Source of the DNA: Spirochaetaceae bacterium
GTDB taxonomy: Bacteria > Spirochaetota > Spirochaetia > Treponematales > Breznakiellaceae
NCBI GenBank assembly: GCA_031267955.1
Contig: JAIRYB010000171.1
Span: 1-18,732, forward strand
Direction: 5' to 3'
Length of the DNA stretch: 18,732 nt
Under the pieces are notes generated by a model. That model was not told the DNA's origin, did not search any database, and worked only from the letters and a program-made list of their open reading frames with translations. Below, one piece after another: positions 1 through 5,613 of this stretch; position 1 is the first letter of the stretch, and every line of letters starts with the position of its first letter. A program made the position numbers and the translations under genes.

Positions 1-51
1 GGTTCTAATTTTAACACTGATGGGAAGATCGGACTTGTACAGCTTAACCAT
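1..51 (-). CDS. 5' end of an unidentified gene downstream of the ATPase (runs off the window)
   Basis: An ATG at 51-49 opens a frame with no stop to the window edge, reading MVKLYKSDLPISVKIRT. It overlaps the last 8 bases of the ATPase gene, the arrangement of a translationally coupled second cistron. A purine-rich AAAGGA lies about 13 bases upstream, rather far for a strong ribosome binding site. Seventeen residues are too few for a family call. From memory, HNH-endonuclease partners of AAA ATPases often begin with a similar basic, hydrophobic stretch, so an HNH nuclease is my leading guess, unproven here. Confidence 0.45.
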   Translation of the reverse strand, partial: MVKLYKSDLPISVKIRT

Positions 52-1144
52 GGGCTTTAGTTTTCCTTTGCCGTTCCAGTTCACGGAAAGAATAGATCAT
101 CTCTGAAGCGGCGGCCGGGGGAATCTGCTTCAGGTAGACGATGTTTTCAACAAGCTCGTCGTTTTCTTCCGGTGTACGGTTTTCCTTTGCCGCCAATATT
201 TTATAGCGTTCAAACTGGTTCTTTATTCTTTCGGAATACATATCCAGATTAAAATAATACTCTACGATTCCTTCATAGGAATAGGCGCTCAAATCTTCAA
301 GGCGCTGTTGATTCTCTAAATCATAGATCACCGCGTCTTTAACGGAACTTATTACAAAAGGAGAATGGGTGCTTACGATAAATTGGATTCCGGGGAACAT
401 GCCGGTCAGGAATGGAAGAACCTTTTTTTGCAATTCAATATGCAGATGGGTCTCAATTTCGTCTATTAACACAATGCCCGGCATATCATAGGCAATGCTT
501 GCCTTGCTTTCCATACGCATCATCAATTCCATGACAATTTTGAGAAGGGCGGAATAGCCGTCAGCCATTTCATTTAAGCCGAAGGGTTCACGGTTCGGCA
601 TAATAATTTTGAAATTAAGTTCTTTGGGCAGATGTTTAAGTTCCAGGCCGGGACAATCATAAATCGTACGTAAAACATCCAGAAAACGATCAAACCACCT
701 TTGTATGCGTTCCGTCTCTGCTTTATTATTTTCTGTTTTGGCAACCATTTTTTGATAATTTAAATATACCATGTACTGTACAAAATCACCGCTTGCGTCT
801 GTATCAATGTCAAAATGTTCTTCTAAATTGATTATTTCAATAGCCTGCGGCGGATAAACATCCAGTTCGCGCCTTGAAGGAATGTGAAGAACAGGTGTAT
901 GCTGTAGTTCCGATCCGCCGTTTGTGTTAAAATAAAGAGAGATTTCTTTCTGATTTACAGTCTTGCCGGGGGTCCGCAAATTTCTGATACATTCCCGCAG
1001 GGCGTCCAGTACGCTTGTTTTCCCGCTGCCATTCCTGCCGGTTATTATAAGGTGTTTCCGTTCGTTTTCCGACAGCAGAATCGTTAAATCCGATAGATGG
1101 CGTAATTTATTTATCAGGATTTTGGTGATAAATACATCACGCAT
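44..1144 (-). CDS. AAA/ABC-type ATPase (OLD/RecF/SMC-like), possible defence protein
   Basis: The protein has 366 residues counted from ATG 1144. That start is preferred over ATG 1150 because AAGGAG lies 8 bases before it and only 2 bases before the other. Residues 36-44 (GRNGSGKTS) form a Walker A. Residues 190-203 (around LNEMADGYSALLK) sit where the ABC signature lies in AAA_15/AAA_21 proteins. Residues 224-229 (IVLIDE) are the Walker B, followed by a D-loop (ETHLH). STHSPF at 258-263 is the switch histidine. There are no membrane segments or signal peptide. The gene is much richer in A+T than the Wood-Ljungdahl and Moco genes, which suggests horizontal acquisition. It overlaps the next gene by 8 bases. 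Such ATPases pair with nuclease or TOPRIM partners in defence systems (Septu PtuA/PtuB is one example). The ATPase call is firm; the defence role is inferred. Confidence 0.85.
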   Translation of the reverse strand: MRDVFITKILINKLRHLSDLTILLSENERKHLIITGRNGSGKTSVLDALRECIRNLRTPGKTVNQKEISLYFNTNGGSELQHTPVLHIPSRRELDVYPPQAIEIINLEEHFDIDTDASGDFVQYMVYLNYQKMVAKTENNKAETERIQRWFDRFLDVLRTIYDCPGLELKHLPKELNFKIIMPNREPFGLNEMADGYSALLKIVMELMMRMESKASIAYDMPGIVLIDEIETHLHIELQKKVLPFLTGMFPGIQFIVSTHSPFVISSVKDAVIYDLENQQRLEDLSAYSYEGIVEYYFNLDMYSERIKNQFERYKILAAKENRTPEENDELVENIVYLKQIPPAAASEMIYSFRELERQRKTKAHG

Positions 1145-1232
1145 GATCATATCTCCTTATCCCTGCTGAAATCGCAATGGCAGCGGCGCCTGATAGATTT
1201 TTTGAAAGCCCGATCCAACGCCGGCACAGCGC

Positions 1233-1255
1233 AGCCCTTTTTTCCGGAAAGGGCT
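1233..1255 (-). terminator. Hairpin between the cooT-like gene and the ATPase gene
   Basis: Perfect 8-bp arms AGCCCTTT and AAAGGGCT enclose a 7-base loop, about 63 bases after the stop of the cooT-like gene. No T-run follows the stem on the minus strand, so it is at best a weak or factor-dependent terminator. The rest of 1151-1317 holds no gene. A TTGGAT/TATCAG pair with 17-base spacing (about 1171-1199) could be a weak promoter for the ATPase gene. Confidence 0.3.
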
Positions 1256-1317
1256 AAAGAGGCATCCTCTCCGGACGGAAGCGTGTCCCTGGCAGACTGC
1301 GGTTTGCCGCGCTTATG

Positions 1318-1770
1318 CTAAACGCCGAGTTCCATATAGCTTACGCGCTGGGCAAGGCCGTCGATGTTTATTTCAAATACAATGCTTCCGTCGGGCTTGA
1401 CAAATTTCTCGCAGCTTACTTCCTTGCCCCGGCAGAATTCCCCGACCGCCCTGTCCACATCGTCGGTTTCTACCTCCCGGATATCGACATCGCGCATCTG
1501 GGAATTGTTACAGTTGTTGAATATCTCCCTGATCCTTTCGTAGCGCTTAACGGTACCGGGTTTATCCTGGACTGTAGCGGGGGCCGCGCTGATAGTAATG
1601 GTATTTTTTATCAGGTCCACCCCCCTGAGCGTCCCGCTCACGCTGACTTCGTTACCCATAAGGTCTGTAAGCGTAATCGTGTTTCCGGTAACGGAAAGGC
1701 CCGCGACATACTCGCAGAGCATCTTCTTTTCCCCGAAAGAATCCAGTTCCCAAGCTGTGGAAAGGCACAT
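1318..1770 (-). CDS. cooT: CooT-type nickel-binding protein with an extra C-terminal region
   Basis: The first 60 or so residues match the small CooT family: the protein begins MCL, and a beta-rich segment follows (residues 20-60, with TLTDLMGNEVSVSGTL and VDLIKNTITI). In Rhodospirillum CooT, a dimer, the cysteine after the start methionine binds nickel for CO dehydrogenase maturation; that cysteine is present here. Known CooT proteins are about 65 residues, while this one has 150. The extra 85 residues are polar, with three more cysteines, and I do not recognise them as a domain. The start is well supported: AAAGGAGG lies 6 bases before ATG 1770. The gene follows a His-rich protein and the CODH/ACS operon, which fits a role in nickel supply to CooS and AcsB. 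The family call rests on the N-terminus; the function of the tail is unknown. Confidence 0.75.
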   Translation of the reverse strand: MCLSTAWELDSFGEKKMLCEYVAGLSVTGNTITLTDLMGNEVSVSGTLRGVDLIKNTITISAAPATVQDKPGTVKRYERIREIFNNCNNSQMRDVDIREVETDDVDRAVGEFCRGKEVSCEKFVKPDGSIVFEINIDGLAQRVSYMELGV

Positions 1771-2114
1771 GACCCGCCTCCTTTTGCAAGGGCCAGGGCT
1801 TTCGCGAGCTTCCCGGTCCCGGTTTCAAAATCCCTGACCGCGTCTTCAAGCAGGGCGGCGGCGGCGTCCTGCCCGGCGTGATGGAGCAGGTGGGCGATAT
1901 AGCCCACTTCTTCGGCGTGCTGGCCGTTGTGCTCAGCCATGTACTCCAGAAAGGCGCTTATTTTGGCCATATCCGGCGCGCCGCCGTGATCGTGATCGCC
2001 GTGTTCATGATCATGCCCGTGATCGTGGCCGCAATGCCCGTGTTCATGATCGTGCCCGTGATCATGGCCGCAATGTTCGTGGGAATGATCGTGTCCTTCG
2101 TGCAGTTCTTTCAT
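1638..2114 (-). CDS. Histidine-rich metal-binding protein, probable nickel store or chaperone
   Basis: Residues 5-45 are almost only His, Asp, Gly, Glu and Cys (GHDH, HEHCGHDHG), including two copies of a 13-residue repeat. Residues 49-115 form a helical acidic/alanine region (MAKISAFLEYMAEHNGQHAEE and onward). This layout resembles His-rich proteins of anaerobes in which a similar helical domain ends near a lysine/glycine-rich tail. Such tails bind nickel, cobalt or zinc; next to cooT and the nickel enzymes CooS and AcsB, nickel is the likely metal. AGGAGG lies 8 bases before the ATG. The frame does not stop near the cooT start as expected. It runs 133 bases into cooT out of frame, adding about 44 residues (from SCAFPQLG) with no resemblance to the family. 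A sequencing indel or a real overlap could explain this; the functional protein may end near residue 115. Confidence 0.7.
   Translation of the reverse strand: MKELHEGHDHSHEHCGHDHGHDHEHGHCGHDHGHDHEHGDHDHGGAPDMAKISAFLEYMAEHNGQHAEEVGYIAHLLHHAGQDAAAALLEDAVRDFETGTGKLAKALALAKGGGSCAFPQLGNWILSGKRRCSASMSRAFPLPETRLRLQTLWVTKSA
1998..2075 (-). repeat. Two tandem 39-bp units encoding HCGHDHGHDHEHG
   Basis: Codons 14-39 of the His-rich gene are two in-frame copies of a 13-codon unit. The protein copies are identical and the DNA copies differ by a few third-position changes. That suggests an old duplication kept by selection on the protein. Each copy carries one Cys and six His, so copy number would set metal capacity. 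Confidence 0.85.
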
Positions 2115-2129
2115 GGCGTTGCCTCCTGT

Positions 2130-2159
2130 AAAAAAGCCGGCTGTCCGGAAATTTCCGGC
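2130..2159 (-). terminator. Terminator-like hairpin with U6 just before the ribosome binding site of the His-rich gene
   Basis: In minus-strand RNA, GCCGG (2159-2155) can pair with CCGGC (2140-2136), and six U follow at once (2135-2130). Between them lies another CCGG, so the 14-base palindrome CCGGAAATTTCCGG (2158-2145) and a CCGG-ACAG-CCGG hairpin compete with it. The T-run ends only a few bases before the AGGAGG of the next gene. It may simply terminate the acs operon, but the position and competing stems look like an attenuator. Confidence 0.5.
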
Positions 2160-2249
2160 GGGGGGGTAGGCCGGGACCTTGGCCCGGCCGTAGGGGGGCC
2201 GGACGGCGGCCTGTTTTACGGCGCCCGCCCTCCGGTAACAGGCCCCCCT
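2130..2249 (-). promoter_or_regulatory. Structured GC-rich 5' leader of the His-rich/cooT genes, candidate attenuator or riboswitch
   Basis: There are several perfect inverted repeats. Arms 2192-2200 (AGGGGGGCC) and 2241-2249 (GGCCCCCCT) form a 9-bp stem. It encloses GGCCTGTT/AACAGGCC (2208-2215 with 2237-2244), so the two share their GGCC. GGCCGGG/CCCGGCC (2169-2175 with 2183-2189) gives a 7-bp GC stem with a 7-base loop. The terminator-like hairpin comes last. This order of nested stems and then an intrinsic terminator beside a ribosome binding site is that of a transcriptional riboswitch. I cannot assign it to a known class by eye. Confidence 0.45.
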
Positions 2250-2261
2250 TATTATACCTTT

Positions 2262-2290
2262 AGTATAATAGATTAAATTGCCGCCTACAA
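2262..2290 (-). promoter_or_regulatory. Candidate sigma-70 promoter for the His-rich/cooT unit
   Basis: TTGTAG (2290-2285, made of the last codons of acsE) and TATACT (2267-2262) are separated by 17 bases. The -10 matches 5 of 6 consensus positions and the -35 only 3. Transcription would begin just before the G-rich leader stem. TATTATAC and GTATAATA (2250-2257 with 2263-2270) also form an 8-bp inverted repeat with a 5-base spacer over the -10 and start region, so an operator is possible. Confidence 0.4.
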
Positions 2291-3073
2291 TTCCAGATAA
2301 GAGTCCGCGTAGAGGCTGTGGTTCATGATGATGTCCGAGGACTTTACCGCTTCCATAAGCCGGGAATCGCAGGGATTGACAATGGCCGAGCTAAGCCCCT
2401 GGTTGATCGCCATGGCGATCATTGTCGAATCCATGATGGGCCTGATATGCTTGGGCATCATATTGGAAACATTGGAAAGGCCGCCCGTGGAATTAAAGCC
2501 CATGTCGGAAAGCTGTTTGATAAAGTCCAGCACGTCCTTCTGCTTGTCCTGCATCCCCTTGATGACCAGGAACAGCGGATCGAACCAGAGGTCCTCGGCT
2601 TCCATGCCCTGGCCCATGCCGCGCTCCAGCATTTCCTGGCAGTAGGCCATGCGCTCGTCGTTGTCCGAGGGGACCCCTTCTTTGGAACAGAGGGCGATGA
2701 CGATGGCTTCGTTGGCCGCGGCGAGGTCGATATAGCCGATACGGTCCCCGGCGTCCGCGGAATTTACAATGGGCTTGCCTTTGGCGCGGTTGTACACCGA
2801 AATACCGGCCTCAATCGCCTTTTTGTTCGCCGTGTCCAGGCACAGCGGCACATTGTCAAAGTTGTCCTGCAAGAGCTTTACCGCCCATTTCATCAGGCCC
2901 TCGCCGGTCTTCTCGGCCGGGCCGATGTTCACGTCAAGGTACGCCGCCCCGGCGTCAAGCTGCTCTTTGGCCCTTTTTAGGATAGGTTCCGGGTCCTTGG
3001 TTTCCATTGCCGCCCGGATCACCGGCGAAATACAGTGAATTCGTTCACCGATTACGATAAATTTACCTGCCAT
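2285..3073 (-). CDS. acsE: Methyltetrahydrofolate:corrinoid/iron-sulfur protein methyltransferase
   Basis: AcsE moves the methyl group of 5-methyl-tetrahydrofolate to cob(I)alamin of the corrinoid iron-sulfur protein in the Wood-Ljungdahl pathway. The 262 residues equal the usual length of this TIM-barrel pterin-binding enzyme. Conserved residues stand where Moorella MeTr has them: the N-terminal IGERI at 8-12, Asp80 in LCLD and Asn104 in VNSADA for pterin binding, Asp165 in FDPL, and Asn201 in GLSNVSN, the residue that helps activate the methyl group. GGAGG lies 5 bases before the ATG. It is the last gene of the six-gene cooS-acsE run and is separated from acsC by 86 bases containing a strong hairpin. 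I see nothing abnormal in the sequence. Confidence 0.96.
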   Translation of the reverse strand: MAGKFIVIGERIHCISPVIRAAMETKDPEPILKRAKEQLDAGAAYLDVNIGPAEKTGEGLMKWAVKLLQDNFDNVPLCLDTANKKAIEAGISVYNRAKGKPIVNSADAGDRIGYIDLAAANEAIVIALCSKEGVPSDNDERMAYCQEMLERGMGQGMEAEDLWFDPLFLVIKGMQDKQKDVLDFIKQLSDMGFNSTGGLSNVSNMMPKHIRPIMDSTMIAMAINQGLSSAIVNPCDSRLMEAVKSSDIIMNHSLYADSYLEL

Positions 3074-3134
3074 TTAATCCTCCAAAAAAATAATTCTTTT
3101 CTTTGCTCGATACGATTCTGAATTTGGGCGCTGC

Positions 3135-3154
3135 CGCCGGCATCCGTGCCGGCG
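3135..3154 (-). other. Strong intercistronic hairpin between acsC and acsE
   Basis: Arms CGCCGGCA and TGCCGGCG (8 bp) close a 4-base loop (CGGA on the minus-strand RNA), five bases after the acsC stop. No T-run follows, so it is more likely an RNA stability or processing element than a terminator. It could tune the amount of acsE relative to the upstream genes. Confidence 0.5.
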
Positions 3155-3159
3155 CGGGC

Positions 3160-4491
3160 CTATACCTTTAGTTCTTTCAGGAACTTTACCGCGCCTACCG
3201 CCTCGTTGGGCGCGACGATGATCTTCCAGCCCGGGAGATTCTCCTCCAACTCGCCTTTAAGGACCGCGACCTTTCCGGGAATGACCAGATTCCTGTTCTT
3301 TATCTTGCCCTCGATGTCCTTTTCCTTGATAAACCGGGCGACTGAACTGGCGGACAGTTTCCCGGCGGCCCAGGCGGTAAGCACCGAATAACCGCCCGCG
3401 TCGGAGATGAGCAGGTTTACCGGCACGCCGGACCGTTCCAGCTCGCCTGAAACTATGAAGTAGGTAAGGGCGAAGTCTACGGTGGTAGCGCAGATGGCGT
3501 TTTCGTCGGCCCCGTTGATGGGATAGACGCCGGGTTCCACCTTCATGGGTTTCTGGGGATCCGTGTAGATGTTCTGCCTGAGCCCGTAGAGGGGCAGGGC
3601 CTGGGAGTAGCTTAGATCTTCCAGCAGGATGATAGAACCGTACTTCATGGTGAAAAGCGCGGCAAGGGCCGTCTGGAGTTCGTGGTCGCCCTTGGCAACC
3701 CTGTACAGATTGACGATGACGGGGTAGCCGGAACTCCGGTCCCCGTCCTTGAGGGCCGCCCGCCTTATCTGGACCGCCCTGGCAAAAACCTCTTTGGCGG
3801 AAGAAGCGCCCACGTCGATAACGAGGTTTTTGTTCCCCGCGGCTTCCAGCGCGGCGACCGTGTCGTGGATGCTGTCCAGGCTCGGCCCGGTAACGCCCAG
3901 GGTTACGCCGGCTTCCGCGGCAAGTTTGTTGAAAGCCGCGTAATTTTTTTCATTAGCCCCGTTGAGTATGGGCTTGTCGGCCTTGACAATGTCCAGGGCC
4001 GCTTTGGCGGCGTCCTCGTCATCCACTTCCAGGATAAGGGTGCGTTTTGCCGCCTGGGCCTTTTTTACCGTTTCCAGAAACGCGGCCTTGTCGCCCTGGT
4101 ACAGCACGTTGAGGAATTCCACGGACATGCGCTCGCCGATACGCTCGTAGTCGATCTTCTGCAAATTGGGAAGTTTTTTGTCTATACATTCCGCGCAGAC
4201 AACCACGCCGTAAAAGCACTTTGACACAAAGGTCTTTTCGTGCCTGAAAAGCACCGTTTCGCCCCCAAGGCCATGCTCGTTCGCGCCGGCCCCGACTTTA
4301 AGGCTCTTCATGGGCGGCTCCGTGGCCTCGCCCAGGGTCTTAAGCGCCTCGGGGCTCATGTGGGGGCATTTCTCCAGGGCGACGGTGCCCTGGGCTACTT
4401 TCATGGCAAAGGCCATACAGGTGGGGTTGCCGCAGTCCTTGCAGTTCGTCTTCGGTGTCAGTTTGAATATATCCAATCCTTTTAAAGCCAT
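3160..4491 (-). CDS. acsC: Corrinoid/iron-sulfur protein, large subunit
   Basis: AcsC forms a heterodimer with AcsD that carries the methyl group from AcsE to acetyl-CoA synthase. Its N-terminal domain binds a [4Fe-4S] cluster that reactivates oxidised cobalt. The four ligands are visible as C17, C20, C25 and C42 (motif NCKDCGNPTC and a later KCP). A TIM-barrel middle domain follows, then a C-terminal corrinoid-binding region. The length of 443 residues agrees with the Moorella protein (about 446). AAGGAGG before the ATG overlaps the acsD stop codon, with an 11-base gap between the genes, which implies coupled translation of the two subunits. Confidence 0.96.
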   Translation of the reverse strand: MALKGLDIFKLTPKTNCKDCGNPTCMAFAMKVAQGTVALEKCPHMSPEALKTLGEATEPPMKSLKVGAGANEHGLGGETVLFRHEKTFVSKCFYGVVVCAECIDKKLPNLQKIDYERIGERMSVEFLNVLYQGDKAAFLETVKKAQAAKRTLILEVDDEDAAKAALDIVKADKPILNGANEKNYAAFNKLAAEAGVTLGVTGPSLDSIHDTVAALEAAGNKNLVIDVGASSAKEVFARAVQIRRAALKDGDRSSGYPVIVNLYRVAKGDHELQTALAALFTMKYGSIILLEDLSYSQALPLYGLRQNIYTDPQKPMKVEPGVYPINGADENAICATTVDFALTYFIVSGELERSGVPVNLLISDAGGYSVLTAWAAGKLSASSVARFIKEKDIEGKIKNRNLVIPGKVAVLKGELEENLPGWKIIVAPNEAVGAVKFLKELKV

Positions 4492-4502
4492 TTTCGCCCT
4501 CC

Positions 4503-5444
4503 TTAAATAATTTCCGCAATAAGTTTTGTAATGGCCTTTACCGAAGCCGGATGGCGCAGGATAACTGCGTCTGATCCGGCCGCCAGGACAGCCGCCGCGG
4601 TCGCCACTTCCATGTCAATGCCCCGCTGCTCTACCGGGCCCCATTCGGGGAAATCCTCTTCGGAAACCAGCGCTTCCTTTACCGCCCAGGCTTCGGAGCC
4701 GACCGGGGTTACAATGGGGAACTGGAGGGCCGTATCGTTCTGGGCCAGGGCCGCGGCCTTGACCCGCTCCATGGTGGAGGCCACGTACTCAAAGCCGTAG
4801 CCGGCCGCCGCCGAGCCTACGTTCATCACCACGTTCGGCGTGGTAACGCCCGCCTGGGAGATAAGCACGTTAAGCTGTTTGGCAAGGTTGATATCGACCG
4901 CCGATTCCGCGCCGATATTCTGCTTGTACGCCAGCACCGCCGCCACCGCAATAGCCTTGTGGTTTTCTTCCTTGGCGGACAGCAGCAGCACATTCCTGCC
5001 TTCCAGGGCCTCCGCGATCTTTTCAAATAAAGCCTTGTCCTTCTCGACATTCTTGCTGCCCTGGATTACCAGGGGCAGGGTCGCGGCGGCCGCGGCTTCC
5101 CTGCACAGGGCGACGCAGTCCTCCACCGGTTTGTCGGCGCCGTTGGGGTCGGCGCTTTCAAGGGAAAGGCTGACAAAGGCGGCCCCGGATTTTTCACAGG
5201 CGCGCCTGACCTGGTCGGCGGCGGTTTCCGCCCCGGCGTAAAATTCGGCGATTCCCGGAAGGTCCCTGTCCGGCCCCAGATCGGAAACCTCAATCCCCAC
5301 CCTGGGGGGATTCCTGATAGGCGCGTCAAAACCGTACAGGGGGAGCACATTCGCGCCTCCCAGGGTTACGGCGGCCTCCCCCGTACCAATCACCACCTCT
5401 TTTATGGAGGCGTTGAACTTCTGCGGAATGCTTTTAAACGGCAT
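4503..5444 (-). CDS. acsD: Corrinoid/iron-sulfur protein, small subunit
   Basis: AcsD is the cofactor-free TIM-barrel partner of AcsC; its barrel helps cap the cobalamin and dock the methyltransferase. The 313 residues match the family (about 320). The family start MPFKSIPQKFNASIKEVVIG and the NVLPLYGFDAPIRNPPRVGIEV segment (residues 32-53) are clear. AAGGAG lies about 7 bases before the ATG. The order acsD-acsC-acsE is that of clostridial clusters; Moorella has acsC before acsD. Upstream, a 169-base gap separates it from acsB, the largest gap inside the operon. Confidence 0.95.
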   Translation of the reverse strand: MPFKSIPQKFNASIKEVVIGTGEAAVTLGGANVLPLYGFDAPIRNPPRVGIEVSDLGPDRDLPGIAEFYAGAETAADQVRRACEKSGAAFVSLSLESADPNGADKPVEDCVALCREAAAAATLPLVIQGSKNVEKDKALFEKIAEALEGRNVLLLSAKEENHKAIAVAAVLAYKQNIGAESAVDINLAKQLNVLISQAGVTTPNVVMNVGSAAAGYGFEYVASTMERVKAAALAQNDTALQFPIVTPVGSEAWAVKEALVSEEDFPEWGPVEQRGIDMEVATAAAVLAAGSDAVILRHPASVKAITKLIAEII

Positions 5445-5527
5445 ACAAACTCTCCTTAATCAAAATTAAATGCAATTCGGGGCGGCCCCAAAATACTGTT
5501 TTGAAACCGCCTTTATTTGAAACGATC

Positions 5528-5580
5528 TTCATTCGAAAGTCTGGTTTGATACCCCCAGCTTGCTGCGCGGAGGCTCATTG
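5528..5580 (-). repeat. Degenerate hairpin element in the acsB-acsD gap, similar to one at 18611-18660
   Basis: The + strand begins TTCATTCGA, then has GATACCCC, a small hairpin (CAGC-TT-GCTG flanked by CCCC and GAGG), and GGCTCATT. The 18611-18660 stretch has the same order: TTCATTCGA, AATACCCC, a GC hairpin, GGCTCAATT. Two copies with shared ends suggest a dispersed repeat family. The rest of 5445-5613 holds no gene; only the acsD ribosome binding site is recognisable. Confidence 0.4.
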
Positions 5581-5613
5581 TTCAGCCTATCGAGCGGGCC
5601 TACCCTCCGGGCC

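Noticed and set aside
1315..1881. 188-codon open frame on the + strand opposite cooT and the His-rich gene
   Set aside because: The minus strand has strong ribosome binding sites and a recognisable CooT start; the + frame has neither.
1998..2075. Short tandem repeats as a CRISPR array
   Set aside because: The two units are contiguous, in frame with a His-rich protein, and have no spacers.
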